Shown here: piece by piece, positions 6,987 to 15,712 of the stretch
Layout of the letters: each line of letters starts with the position of its first letter
Position numbering within the stretch: position 1 is the stretch's first letter
Assembly (NCBI GenBank): GCA_021371965.1
Contig: JAJFVE010000106.1
Coordinates: 1 to 64,000 of the forward strand
Direction of reading: 5' to 3'
Source: Planctomycetaceae bacterium
Lineage (GTDB): Bacteria; Planctomycetota; Phycisphaerae; SM23-33
Length of the DNA stretch: 64,000 nucleotides
Translations under genes and position numbers: made by a program
The notes under the pieces: model-generated
Told to the model about the DNA's origin: nothing
Database searches by the model: none
Seen by the model: the letters and a program-made list of their open reading frames with translations, nothing else

Positions 6987-9530
6987 TCAGTGCTGCCAGA
7001 CGATCCAGTCGGCTTCTAAGGGAATGGAGAGGTCTTGGTGACGGGCGACGACCCTGGCGGTGAAATCCTGAGCAGGGCGGCCGAGGGAAACCGAGGCTTC
7101 GTAAAGGTGGGCTCCGGAGCCTGTGGGCTCGCTGGCCATCGTCATTTCCTGGCGGGAAGCGGGCTCGCCGTCGCGGCCGTCGGCATAGAGTTCCACGCAA
7201 ACCGCCTTGGCGTCCATGTCGTTGAGGTAGACCTCGGCCTCAAATCGCAGGCTGTGACTGTTAGCCGAGACCCGCACCTGCCCGAAGTGCACGCTCTGCG
7301 CCTTGCGGGCGAAATCTTTGCGCCAGTCGGCGATGTTGCGTCCCAAAGTCCCTTTGTCGGCCGCGCGTTTTCGATAGTGCTCCGCGGCCGGCAGATAGTG
7401 CTGCTGCGTATATTGCCGCACCACGCGGTTTGCGGAAAACTCCCGGGTAAGGCGAGCCATGCTTTCACGCATTTTGTTTACCCAGGCGTTCGGGATGCCC
7501 TTGGTGTCGCGGGTGTAGAATTCGGGAACGACTTGGCGTTCGAGGATTTCATAGAGCGATTCGGCCTCGGCGGCGTCCCATGCCGGATCGTCGTCGTGCT
7601 CGCGTCCGTCGCCCAGGGCCCAACCCACCTCGGGCGTGTAGGCTTCCGCCCACCAGCCGTCGAGTTCCGAAAGGTTGAGCCCTCCGTTGACCAGGACCTT
7701 CATGCCGCTGGTGCCGCTGGCTTCCCAAGGCCGCCGTGGCGTGTTGAGCCATACGTCGATGCCCTGCACCAGCCGCTCGGTCAAGAGCATGTCGTAGTCG
7801 CCGAGGAAGGTCACATGCCGCCTGGCCTCGGGCCGCCTGATAAAGTTCATCCACTGCTGGATCATCGCCTGGCCTGTCGGGTCGCCGGGGTGCGCCTTGC
7901 CCGCCAGGATCAGTTGCACCGGACGCTGGGGGTTGGTCAGCAGGCGCAGCAGCCGCTCGGGATCATGCAGGAGCAGGTTGGGTCGCTTGTAAGCCGCGAA
8001 ACGCCGGGCGAATCCCAGCGTCAGCGCGTCGGGGTCGAAGAGGCTCTTGGCCGCCTCTACCGCCTCGGGCGACTGTCCCGAGGCTGCCAACTGCATCGAC
8101 AGGCGCTGGCGGACGTACTCGATGAGTGACCGCCGCGCGTCGGAGCGGACCTGCCAAAGTCTGGAGGCGGGCAATCGGCGGAAGTTTTCATCCATGCGTT
8201 CCATCGCCCCCAGCCAGCGGTCCTTGCCGCAGGCGTCTGTCCAGAGATCATCCGCCTGGGCCGAATCCCAACTGGGAGTGTGGATTCCGTTGGTGACGTG
8301 CCCGACGGGCACCTCATCGATCGGCCAGCGCGGGAACAGCGGAGCGAACAGCCGACGGCTCACCTCGCCGTGCAGGCGGCTGACACCGTTGACGGCCCCG
8401 CTGCCGCGGATGGCCAGGTACGCCATGTTGAACGGCTCGGAGGGATCGCTGCGGTCCCGACGCCCCAGGGCCAGTAGATCGCCGCTGGAGATCCCGAGCT
8501 TGTTGCGGGCATACGCGCCGAGGTATTGCTCGACCAGCGCCGGCGAAAAGACGTCGAATCCGGCCGGCACGGCGGTGTGTGTCGTGAACAAGTTGCCCGC
8601 TCGCGTGACCTCTAACGCGACATCGAAGGGCTGGCCGCTTTCCTCCATGAACGTCCGCGCCCGCTCCAGCACTGCAAAGGCCGCATGCCCTTCGTTGAGG
8701 TGGCAGACCTCCGCGTCGAGCCCCAGCGTTCGCAGCAACCGCCAGCCGCCGATGCCCAGCAGCATCTCCTGTTTGATGCGCAGGTCATGCCATCCGCCGT
8801 AGAGTTCGCTGGTGATGCCCCGATGCGCCGGGAAGTTTGCCGCGTCGTTGGAGTCCAGCAGATAAAGCCGCGTCCTACCCACCTGCACCTGCCAGCAGCG
8901 AAGCCAGACCGAATAACCCGGCAGGGCGATCTCAAGCCGCAGCCACTCGCCCTTGGCGTCGCGCAGGGGCGTCACCGGCAGTTGCACCGGGTCGTTGTAG
9001 GGATAGAACTCCTGCTGGCGGCCGTCCCGGTCGATCACCTGACGGAAGTAGCCTTGCTGGTACAGCAGTCCCACGCCGACGACCGGCACGCCCAGGTCGC
9101 TGGCGGCCTTGAGTTGGTCGCCGGCCACGTTGCCCAGCCCGCCGGAGTAGATCGGCAGGGCCTCGCTGAGCATGAACTCCATGCTGAAATAGGCGACGCA
9201 ACTCAGGGGCGAGTCGGCATGGTCCCGCTGGAACCATGCCGGCGACGCGGAGGCGCGGCGCTTGTCCTCTACCAGCTCGTTCATCCGCGCTGTGAAACCG
9301 CTGTCGGCCAGGGCTTTGGATATACGCTCCCGCGAGACCGTTTGCAGAACGACCCAGGCATTGTGCGTCGAATCCCACAGGTTCGGGTCAAGCCGCCGCC
9401 AAAGCTCGTCGGCGGCATGGTTCCACGACCATCGCATGTCCAGTGCGAGTTCGCCCAGCAGGGCGACCCCCTCGATGTCCATGGGCAGGAGACTGTAGGT
9501 TGTCGCGTCGATGCGAGTGTGATTGTCCAT
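6987..9530 (-). CDS. glgP: Alpha-glucan (glycogen) phosphorylase, GT35, DUF3417 type
   Basis: The 847-residue enzyme releases glucose-1-phosphate from glycogen or maltodextrins. The N-terminal DUF3417 segment (about 15-130) has the expected LALDMRWSWNH and LWRRLDP motifs. YFSMEFMLSEALPIYSGGLG and HLNEGHAAF are typical of the bacterial short-form phosphorylase family. EASGTSGMK places the pyridoxal-phosphate lysine at about Lys611. Length matches the family (about 850). It lies 35 nt after the htrA gene on the same strand and could share its transcript. A GCGGGAA sequence sits about 8 nt before the ATG. With the acetate transporter nearby it suggests a carbon storage and overflow theme, but this is only context. 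Confidence 0.95.
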   Translation of the reverse strand: MDNHTRIDATTYSLLPMDIEGVALLGELALDMRWSWNHAADELWRRLDPNLWDSTHNAWVVLQTVSRERISKALADSGFTARMNELVEDKRRASASPAWFQRDHADSPLSCVAYFSMEFMLSEALPIYSGGLGNVAGDQLKAASDLGVPVVGVGLLYQQGYFRQVIDRDGRQQEFYPYNDPVQLPVTPLRDAKGEWLRLEIALPGYSVWLRCWQVQVGRTRLYLLDSNDAANFPAHRGITSELYGGWHDLRIKQEMLLGIGGWRLLRTLGLDAEVCHLNEGHAAFAVLERARTFMEESGQPFDVALEVTRAGNLFTTHTAVPAGFDVFSPALVEQYLGAYARNKLGISSGDLLALGRRDRSDPSEPFNMAYLAIRGSGAVNGVSRLHGEVSRRLFAPLFPRWPIDEVPVGHVTNGIHTPSWDSAQADDLWTDACGKDRWLGAMERMDENFRRLPASRLWQVRSDARRSLIEYVRQRLSMQLAASGQSPEAVEAAKSLFDPDALTLGFARRFAAYKRPNLLLHDPERLLRLLTNPQRPVQLILAGKAHPGDPTGQAMIQQWMNFIRRPEARRHVTFLGDYDMLLTERLVQGIDVWLNTPRRPWEASGTSGMKVLVNGGLNLSELDGWWAEAYTPEVGWALGDGREHDDDPAWDAAEAESLYEILERQVVPEFYTRDTKGIPNAWVNKMRESMARLTREFSANRVVRQYTQQHYLPAAEHYRKRAADKGTLGRNIADWRKDFARKAQSVHFGQVRVSANSHSLRFEAEVYLNDMDAKAVCVELYADGRDGEPASRQEMTMASEPTGSGAHLYEASVSLGRPAQDFTARVVARHQDLSIPLEADWIVWQH

Positions 9531-9565
9531 CGGCAGATTCCCGCAAGGATTATGATCTCGCCATC

Positions 9566-11089
9566 TTACCGTGACGGCGACAAGAACACGAACCTTGCTC
9601 CGCCGGAGGAATCGCTCACTCGGACGCGGATGCCTCCGGCCGCCGCAGGGGCTGAGACCGCCTTCTCAAACTGCTCGGCCGTGTCGACGTCCTTGTCCTG
9701 CACCTGCGTGATGACCATTCCTTCCTTGAGGCCCTGGTCGTCGGCGGGAGAACCCGGCGCGACGTGCGTGATCACCACGCCCTTGGGGGCGGTCTTGTAG
9801 CCATACTTCTGGGCCAGATCGCCGGTCATGGTCTGGACCTGGATCCCGAACTTGCCGGCGGTAGCCTGGCTGCTCTCCGGCATGGCGCCGGCGGCGAACA
9901 GGTTTGCCGGCTGGCTCTCGATGGTGACGTTCGCGCTGGTCTTCTTGCCGTCGCGATAGAAATCAACTGGGACGCCCTTGCCGACGTCCAGCCCGGCTAC
10001 CAGGTTGCGCAACTGGTTGGGGTCTTTCACCGCCTTGCCCGCCACGGCGACGATAAAGTCGCCGGGCTTGAGACCCGCCTTGGCCGCCGGGCTCTCGGGC
10101 GTCACGGAGGCGACCAGCGCCCCATTGGTGCCGGGCAGATTGAAGCTCTTGGCCAGCTTCTCGTCCACAGTCTGGATAGCTACTCCGAGGTAGCCTCGCG
10201 TCACTTTGCCCTTCTCGATAAGCTGGTGCATGACGCTCTTGACCATGTTGGAGGGAATGGCGAAGCCGATGCCTTCGTTACCGCCGCTCTCGGAGACGAT
10301 GGCCGTGTTGATGCCGATGACCTCCCCGTTCATGTTGACCAGCGGACCGCCGCTGTTGCCGTGGTTGATGGCCGCGTCGGTCTGGATGAAGCTCTGGTAC
10401 GTCTTGTGATCGTCGGTCACGCGCCCCTTGGCGGAGATGATCCCGGCCGTCACCGTCTGATCAAGCCCCTCGGGGGCGCCGATGGCCAGCACCCAGTCGC
10501 CGACGAGCGCCGCGTCGCTGTTGCCCAGCGGGGCGTCAATGAGACCCTCGGAGTTCACTTTCACAACGGCCAGGTCGGTCATGGGGTCGGTGCGGGCCCA
10601 TTCGACTTTGAGCCTTCGCCCGTCGGGCAGGACGACCTGCGTCTCGTCGGCGCCGCTGACGACGTGATAATTGGTGAGGATGTACCCGTTCTTGGCGTCG
10701 ACCACGACGCCGCTGCCCAACCCGCGCTCGATATATTCGCGAGGCTTGGGCTTGGCCCCGCGGCCGGGCGCCTGGGGCGTGGCGAAAGGACCTTCGCCGC
10801 CGAAGAAGTGCTGAAAGAACTGGTCGACGTCCGGCATCTGCTTCGTCGTGACCTTCTTGGTCACGCGGACCTCGACGACGGCCGGCTGGAGCACCTGGGC
10901 CACCTGGACGAACAGCGGCGACAAGGTGTCCCCTTTGGCCAGGACGCTCAATCGCTCGCGCTGGGCCTGGTTCTCGCCTTTGGAGACGGCATGGGCGATT
11001 TGCCCCGCAATACGAGGGCCGTCGATTGCCACGTACGCGACGACGGCTATCAGCACCCCGGTCGGCAGCCACTTGGTGATCGCTCTCAT
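9566..11089 (-). CDS. htrA: HtrA/Deg-family periplasmic serine protease with two PDZ domains
   Basis: The 507-residue protein is a trypsin-like quality-control protease. An N-terminal helix (residues 7-22) anchors or exports it. The catalytic triad is His142 (TNYHVV), Asp172 (TDLAVVKV) and Ser246 (HGNSGGPLVN). PDZ1 is at about 295-390 and PDZ2 at 410-505. The start at 11089 has a GGAG about 8 nt upstream; an in-frame ATG eight codons earlier is less well placed. It is divergent from the glycosyltransferase gene at 11253. The protein should bind and degrade misfolded envelope proteins. DegP, DegQ and DegS-like roles cannot be separated here, but two PDZ domains favour a DegP/DegQ type. Confidence 0.95.
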   Translation of the reverse strand: MRAITKWLPTGVLIAVVAYVAIDGPRIAGQIAHAVSKGENQAQRERLSVLAKGDTLSPLFVQVAQVLQPAVVEVRVTKKVTTKQMPDVDQFFQHFFGGEGPFATPQAPGRGAKPKPREYIERGLGSGVVVDAKNGYILTNYHVVSGADETQVVLPDGRRLKVEWARTDPMTDLAVVKVNSEGLIDAPLGNSDAALVGDWVLAIGAPEGLDQTVTAGIISAKGRVTDDHKTYQSFIQTDAAINHGNSGGPLVNMNGEVIGINTAIVSESGGNEGIGFAIPSNMVKSVMHQLIEKGKVTRGYLGVAIQTVDEKLAKSFNLPGTNGALVASVTPESPAAKAGLKPGDFIVAVAGKAVKDPNQLRNLVAGLDVGKGVPVDFYRDGKKTSANVTIESQPANLFAAGAMPESSQATAGKFGIQVQTMTGDLAQKYGYKTAPKGVVITHVAPGSPADDQGLKEGMVITQVQDKDVDTAEQFEKAVSAPAAAGGIRVRVSDSSGGARFVFLSPSR

Positions 11090-11252
11090 CGGAGGTCTCC
11101 TGTGTATGAGCATGGTTTATTCTATGTCTGATACCTGCCGGATTTGGCCGATGCACGGCCTTGACGGGCGATATAGTTCTGCGTTGTTTCCACGCCAGGA
11201 GATGAACCGGTCGCGGGCCGCCGCCGAGGGGCGGGTTCGCCGGAGGGGGGCT

Positions 11253-12563
11253 ATGGATTCGCTGGCAAACTGGCTGATCGCTCTGGCGAGCCTGGGCTCG
11301 CTGATCTGGATCGTCCGCAACATCGCCGTCGTGCCGCTGTGGCGGCGGATCTTCCGCCTCACCCCGCAGTGGCAGGGCCCGCCGCTGACCGACGCGCCGC
11401 GGGTGTCGGTCGTGGTAGCCGCCAAGGACGAAGAGGCCACCATCGCCGACTGCGTCCGCTCGATCTTCGCCCAGGACTACGGCGACATCGAGATGATCAT
11501 TGTCAACGACCGCAGCGCCGACCGCACCGGCGCAATCGCCGACACCCTGGCTGCCCGCGAAAGGCGGCTGAAGGTCATCCACATCGACGCCCTGCCGGCG
11601 GGCTGGGGCGGCAAGAACCATGCGATGCAGAAAGGCATCGCCGCATCGAGCGGGCAGTGGATCCTGATGACCGACGCCGACTGCCGCCTGCGATGCCGCC
11701 AGGCCCTGACGCTGGCGATGGCCCACGCCCGGCAGGACGGCAGCGACCTGCTGACCCTCATGCCGGACCTCGAGATGCTCACGTTCTGGGAGCGGTTGAT
11801 CCAGCCGATCTGCGCGGCCCTGCTGATGTTCCACTTTCCCCCGCACCGCGCCAACAACCCGCGCTCGGACGTGGTGGCCGCACATGGGGCGTTCATGCTC
11901 ATCCGCCGCAGCGCCTACGACGCCATCGGCACGCACGAGGCGTTCAAGGCCAGCCTGATCGACGACATGGACATGGCCCGGCGCATCAAGGGCCTGGGTC
12001 TGCGCCTGACCGTGACGCCCTCGCAGGGCCTGGTCGGCGTGCGGATGTATTCGACGCTGGAGCAGATCCTGCGCGGCTGGAACCGGATCTTCTTCGGCGT
12101 CTTCAGCGGCGTGGGGCACCTGGGCGTGGCGCTGGCGGGCCTGGTGGGCGTGGGGTTGACGTGCTACGTGCTGGCCGCGGCCGGCCTGGGCGTCTGCGCC
12201 ATCCGGCCCGATGCCGGCCAGGCGTGGCGGACGCTGGCGATGATCGCCGCCGCCGGATCGCTCGCCGAGGCCGTCATGGTCTGCCGCTTCTACCGCCTGG
12301 GCGGCTGGCCGTGGTATTACGGGCTGCTGTACCCGCTCAGTTGCATCATCGTCGCGGGCATGCTGGTGCGGACGATGCTCATGCACCGCCCCGGCGCCAG
12401 GCTCGTTTGGCGCGACACGGCGTACGCGCCGGCGGCCGCGCCGCATGCGGGCAAACAACGGCCCTCGCCGCGCGGCGGGACATGGCGGCATCGCGATGGC
12501 AGGCGCGCCGCGCCTGTGGACCGCGCCGTGCAGCGAACATCCGCGCCACTCAAGAAAGTCTGA
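11253..12563 (+). CDS. Membrane-associated glycosyltransferase family 2
   Basis: The 436-residue protein has a GT2 (GT-A) fold: an N-terminal membrane helix (about 5-25), VSVVVAAKDEEATIADCVRS, IVNDRSADRT, the DxD-like metal motif in MTDADCR, and a downstream acidic site (IDDMDMARRIKG). Two to four C-terminal hydrophobic segments follow (about 290-390). It should move a sugar from a nucleotide donor to a lipid or carotenoid-like acceptor at the inner membrane. Such proteins include HpnB-like and CrtQ-like enzymes, but no neighbour here fixes the substrate. The start at 11253 is chosen for the excellent CGGAGG site at 11240-11245; an ATG 17 codons earlier has a weaker site. The C-terminal ~40 residues are basic and low-complexity. 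Confidence 0.88.
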   Translation: MDSLANWLIALASLGSLIWIVRNIAVVPLWRRIFRLTPQWQGPPLTDAPRVSVVVAAKDEEATIADCVRSIFAQDYGDIEMIIVNDRSADRTGAIADTLAARERRLKVIHIDALPAGWGGKNHAMQKGIAASSGQWILMTDADCRLRCRQALTLAMAHARQDGSDLLTLMPDLEMLTFWERLIQPICAALLMFHFPPHRANNPRSDVVAAHGAFMLIRRSAYDAIGTHEAFKASLIDDMDMARRIKGLGLRLTVTPSQGLVGVRMYSTLEQILRGWNRIFFGVFSGVGHLGVALAGLVGVGLTCYVLAAAGLGVCAIRPDAGQAWRTLAMIAAAGSLAEAVMVCRFYRLGGWPWYYGLLYPLSCIIVAGMLVRTMLMHRPGARLVWRDTAYAPAAAPHAGKQRPSPRGGTWRHRDGRRAAPVDRAVQRTSAPLKKV

Positions 12564-12624
12564 GCGAGCGCCCGATGGCGCGTCGGAGAGGCAACTATAA
12601 TTGCCTCAACAGGGGGGACCCGAA

Positions 12625-13320
12625 ATGAAGCCATCAGCGAAAGTGGCAATGGCGGCCGCATGTCTCGTCGTGGCCGGGGGAGCACTTACGCTCGCACAGA
12701 TGACGCCGCCGGGCCGCCAGGCCCCGGGCGTCCCGCAGCCGGGCGTTCAACAGCCAGGCGTCCAGCAGCCTGTGCTGGCGCCGCTCCGCCAGGCGCCGCT
12801 GACGCGGCCGGCCACAACCACCGCTCCCGCTCCCGCGCGGATGTCCCTGATGCTGGCCAGCGATGCACTCGGCGAGGGCCAGCTGATGGACCGGCGGCAC
12901 TCGTTCGCCGGCGGCAACGTCTCGCCGCCGCTGTCGTGGAGCGGCCTGCCTGAGGGCACGCACGAGCTGGTGGTGATGTTGGAAGCCCCCGACAGCCCAG
13001 CCGGCAACCTCTCGCACTGGCTGGTGTACGGGATCAAGCCCGAACTGAAAGCCCTGCCCGAGAAGGTGGCCGCCTCCCCGCGCCCCGGCAACGTCCGCGG
13101 CGCCATGCAAGGCCGCAACAGCTTCGACCGCCTCGGCTACAGCGGCCCGCTCCCCTCGGTAGGCGGCGGCCCGGAGCGATACCAGTTCCGCGTCTTCGCG
13201 CTGAACCGCCGCCTGGGCCTGCAGCCGGGTCTCTACAAGGAGCAGGTCCAAAAAGAAATGTTCGGCCACGTGATCGCGCAGGGGGTGCTGACGGTCACAT
13301 ATGAACGTCCCGCGCGATGA
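12625..13320 (+). CDS. Secreted PEBP/YbhB-like protein (Raf kinase inhibitor-like)
   Basis: The 231-residue protein begins with a signal peptide (MKPSAKVAMAAACLVVAGGA) and a Pro/Gln-rich linker with short repeats of QQPGV (about 35-55). The rest (about 75-228) is a phosphatidylethanolamine-binding-protein fold: NVSPPLSWSGLPEGTHELVV, DSPAGNLSHWLVYGI and FRVFALNRRLGL. Bacterial YbhB/YbcL proteins of this type have no firm biochemical role, though ligand binding is likely. The start at 12625 follows a GGGGGAC site. A TATAAT at 12591-12596 inside a short palindrome could be its -10 box. The gene is 61 nt after the glycosyltransferase and may be independently transcribed. Confidence 0.88.
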   Translation: MKPSAKVAMAAACLVVAGGALTLAQMTPPGRQAPGVPQPGVQQPGVQQPVLAPLRQAPLTRPATTTAPAPARMSLMLASDALGEGQLMDRRHSFAGGNVSPPLSWSGLPEGTHELVVMLEAPDSPAGNLSHWLVYGIKPELKALPEKVAASPRPGNVRGAMQGRNSFDRLGYSGPLPSVGGGPERYQFRVFALNRRLGLQPGLYKEQVQKEMFGHVIAQGVLTVTYERPAR

Positions 13321-13411
13321 CTGTCGGAGTCGCCGTCCGAGAAGGATGCCAATCGCATCATCTCTGCAGTGGCGAAGTGAGGCCCGGTCCAGTTCCGTCA
13401 CGGCCCTAAGT

Positions 13412-13549
13412 AACTATCTCAGAAGTAGCATGGGCATCTTGCCCATGAGTAGCACGGGCGTCCCGCCCGTGCAAATTGCCGGGACATGGCCGAGACGGCC
13501 ATGTTACTCACGGGCGAGACGCCCGTGCCACGAAGGTTCTGAGATAGTT
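13412..13549. repeat. Composite palindromic element with 13-bp terminal inverted repeats
   Basis: AACTATCTCAGAA at 13412-13424 is the exact reverse complement of 13537-13549. Between them lie four palindromes: CATGGGCATCTTGCCCATG (13429-13447), CACGGGCGTCCCGCCCGTG (13453-13471), CATGGCCGAGACGGCCATG (13485-13503) and CACGGGCGAGACGCCCGTG (13509-13527). Each is a stem of 8 bp around a 3-nt centre. The same units recur at 42018, 45068-45142, 49096 and inside the kinase gene at 51846. It has no coding capacity and resembles a REP/MITE-type element. Confidence 0.8.
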
Positions 13550-13596
13550 TCTAAGAGCCTATCCGGATTACTGGGTGGCATGGCCTCTCCAGAGAG

Positions 13597-13702
13597 TAGA
13601 GCAGGAGACAGGAGACCGCAGGAGAGCTCTTGGTGTGGTAAAGGTTGTGACGAGCGTCTTTGCTGTTTCAACTGCTCTCCTATCTACCGCTCTCCTGCTC
13701 TA
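13597..13702. repeat. Inverted repeat built of GGAGA/TCTCC words
   Basis: TAGAGCAGGAGA (13597-13608) is a perfect 12-bp inverted match to TCTCCTGCTCTA (13691-13702). The arms contain repeated CAGGAGA-like words, and an inner GGAGAGC/GCTCTCC pair extends the hairpin. It lies just past the tmRNA terminator on the minus strand. No gene is seen in 13550-13734. Confidence 0.6.
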
Positions 13703-13703
13703 T

Positions 13704-13733
13704 GAAAAGAGCCACCTTTCGGTAGCTCTTTTC
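13704..13733 (-). terminator. Rho-independent terminator of the tmRNA gene
   Basis: GAAAAGAGCCACC (13704-13716) pairs with GGTAGCTCTTTTC (13721-13733) around a 4-nt loop, with one G:U-type mismatch. On the minus strand the stem ends in CTCTTTTC, giving the uridine run, immediately after the tmRNA 3' end at 13735. This position is what is expected for a tmRNA terminator. Confidence 0.85.
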
Positions 13734-13734
13734 A

Positions 13735-14084
13735 TGGAGGCGGCGGGGATCGAACCCGCGTCCCGTGACGGCTTGATGGCGGCCTCTACGTGCGTAGTCG
13801 GTTGTTTAATGTCGCTGCCGGGGCCCGAATCGACACGGTCGTCCGACAGCCAGCCTGGCCTTATGTCCCTCGCGAGTAACCAGACCACTCTCGTTTGGTA
13901 AGCCCGCTAGTTTTCACCCTGAGACTCTCGCGGGCGCGAGACCCAGAGCGGGCAGCTTAATTAAGCTGCCATTGCCAGTTGAGGCTTGGCAAGTAACATA
14001 GTCCCAGGGGTTTAACGAGGCCTCCTGAGAACCTCGGCACGCCACCGACACCCAGACTCGTCCGGTCGAATCCAATTCGCCCCC
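13735..14084 (-). ncRNA. ssrA: tmRNA (transfer-messenger RNA)
   Basis: A 350-nt tmRNA for rescue of stalled ribosomes by trans-translation. The 5' end GGGGGCG (14084-14078) pairs with the 3' acceptor strand CGCCTCC, with one G:U. The 5' region continues GAATTGGATTCGACC, and the 3' region has the T-arm with GGTTCGATCC, both hallmarks of tmRNA. The tag reading frame is at 13990-13961: GCC AAG CCT CAA CTG GCA ATG GCA GCT TAA, encoding AKPQLAMAA, which ends in the usual hydrophobic/Ala-Ala degron. CCA is not encoded; the discriminator A is followed by TGA, so CCA must be added. A 20-bp palindrome (13951-13970) spans the tag stop codon. Confidence 0.95.
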
Positions 14085-14107
14085 GGAACAGCCGGATGCA
14101 TAAATTC

Positions 14108-14135
14108 ATTATACCACTGATCGGTCAGACGGGAA
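14108..14135 (-). promoter_or_regulatory. Probable tmRNA promoter
   Basis: On the minus strand TATAAT occupies 14113-14108. A TTCCCG at 14135-14130 sits 16 nt upstream and could be a weak -35. Transcription would begin near 14101, about 17 nt before the mature tmRNA 5' end, leaving a short leader for processing. Confidence 0.55.
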
Positions 14136-14171
14136 GGCATTTACATCAGCAGGCGCCAGGTCGTCAGCTCC

Positions 14172-14224
14172 GTAATGCCTCAGCTAAGGGACGACACGCG
14201 TATCCCCCGTAACTGAGGCATTAC
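14172..14224. repeat. Perfect 12-bp inverted repeat between tmRNA promoter and sulfatase
   Basis: GTAATGCCTCAG (14172-14183) and CTGAGGCATTAC (14213-14224) are exact reverse complements separated by 29 nt. The spacer holds a possible inner GGGA/TCCC pair. It precedes the sulfatase start by 73 nt, so it would form a strong hairpin in that leader, or act as a binding site. No T-run follows. Confidence 0.7.
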
Positions 14225-14297
14225 TCACTCCCGGAAATTGCCGTGACAGGTTCCCTGCAGCCGCATGATAATGGACTTCCAAGGAGCATCGACGCAC

Positions 14298-15611
14298 ATG
14301 CCTGACATTACACGGCGCGAGCTTCTGACTTTGCTGGCTGGCGGGGCCGCGGCGGCGGCGCTGCCGGGCGTGCTTAACGCCCAGGCGGCCGCATTTGCCA
14401 AACGCCCTAATGTCCTGCTGATCATGGCCGACGACCTGGGCTACGAATGTCTCGGGGCGTATGGCTCCAAGCAGTACCAGACGCCCCGTCTGGATGCCCT
14501 GGCCGCCGGCGGGCTGCGGTTCGGACACTGCTACGCCCAGCCGCTATGCACGCCCAGCCGCGTGCAGATCATGACCGGGCAGAGCAATGTCCGCAACTAC
14601 TCGCAGTTCGGCCGACTCAACAAGGGCGAGTTCACGTTCGCCCAGATGCTCAAGAGCGCCGGCTACAAGACGGCGGTGGCCGGCAAGTGGCAGCTCTACG
14701 CGGCCGGCAAGGGCACGCACCCGACACAGGCGGGCTTCGACGAATACTGCCTCTGGCAGCTCGACCGCCTCGGCAGCCGCTACTGGAGCCCGCTGATCTG
14801 CACCAACGGCAAGACCGTCGAGCACGCGGCCGACACGTATGGGCCGGATGTCTTCTGCGAGTTCCTGTGCCGGTTCATGACCGCCCACAAGGATGAACCG
14901 TTCTTCGCGTACTACCCGATGGTCCTGACGCACGACCCGTTCGAGCCGACGCCTCACAGCGCCCGCCGCACCGGCGCCAACAAGCAGAAGAACTTTCAGG
15001 ACATGGTCGCGTACATGGACGCCGTCGTCGGCCGCCTTGTGGCGCACCTGGACAAGCTGCACCTGCGCGAGAACACGCTGATTCTCTTCACCGGCGACAA
15101 CGGCACCGGACGGGCCATCAACTCCGAGTTGAACGGCCGCACCATCCGCGGCGGCAAAGGCAGCACGACCGAGGCGGGCATGCGCGTGCCGCTGCTGGCC
15201 AACTGGCCCGCTACGATCAAGGCCGGTGGGACTTGCGACGACCTGGTCGACTTCACCGACGTGCTGCCGACGCTGGCCGAGGCCTGCGGGGCCGCGGTTC
15301 CCGCCGGCGTGACCCTCGACGGGCGCAGCTTCCTGCCGCAGCTTCAGGGGCGAAAAGGCAACCCGCACGAGTGGCTGTTCTGCTACTACAACCCGCGGCC
15401 GTCGGGCCCGTCGGCGCCGGGCGTGCGATTCGCCTTCGACCGCCGCTGGAAGCTCTACGACGATGGGCGGCTGTTCGATCTCAGCGCAGATGTGCATGAG
15501 AAGTCGCCAGCAGTGTCCGGCGACGCCTCAAGCGAGTCAGCCGCCGCGCGCACCCGCCTGCGAAAAGCCCTGGACTCGATGCCCCGCGTCGGGGCCAAGA
15601 TCGGACGCTGA
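14298..15611 (+). CDS. Exported sulfatase with Tat-type signal
   Basis: The 437-residue protein starts MPDITRRELLTLLAGGAAAA, a twin-arginine signal with a hydrophobic core and a likely cleavage site after the NAQA region. MADDLGYECLG gives the metal-binding Asp pair (45-46). PLCTPSRVQIMTG has the C-x-P-S-R motif with Cys84 as the formylglycine site. FTGDNGT is the second metal region. The start at 14298 is chosen from AAGGAG at 14281-14286 and the fit of the signal; an ATG at 14265 would lengthen it without benefit. It probably removes sulfate from an external polysaccharide and faces the GH16 glucanase gene, which converges on it. Substrate class is not readable. It is distinct from the unexported sulfatase at 162. 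Confidence 0.94.
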   Translation: MPDITRRELLTLLAGGAAAAALPGVLNAQAAAFAKRPNVLLIMADDLGYECLGAYGSKQYQTPRLDALAAGGLRFGHCYAQPLCTPSRVQIMTGQSNVRNYSQFGRLNKGEFTFAQMLKSAGYKTAVAGKWQLYAAGKGTHPTQAGFDEYCLWQLDRLGSRYWSPLICTNGKTVEHAADTYGPDVFCEFLCRFMTAHKDEPFFAYYPMVLTHDPFEPTPHSARRTGANKQKNFQDMVAYMDAVVGRLVAHLDKLHLRENTLILFTGDNGTGRAINSELNGRTIRGGKGSTTEAGMRVPLLANWPATIKAGGTCDDLVDFTDVLPTLAEACGAAVPAGVTLDGRSFLPQLQGRKGNPHEWLFCYYNPRPSGPSAPGVRFAFDRRWKLYDDGRLFDLSADVHEKSPAVSGDASSESAAARTRLRKALDSMPRVGAKIGR

Positions 15612-15712
15612 TGCGAAGCCCAAGGGCTCGTCGGACCCCAGTCGCATGACTCAGATCGAACGCGAGCGAGCTTGACAGGATGCGCCGCCCATGCGGTGTG
15701 CGGGCGAGATTG

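Noticed and set aside
10536..12491. Long open reading frame antisense to the glycosyltransferase gene and overlapping htrA
   Set aside because: Its translation is a low-complexity mix of His/Gln/Arg and it overlaps two well-supported genes.
13453..13527. Family A palindromes as ordinary terminators
   Set aside because: None is followed by a T-run, several sit within or at ends of genes, and they occur in clusters, so termination is not their main feature.
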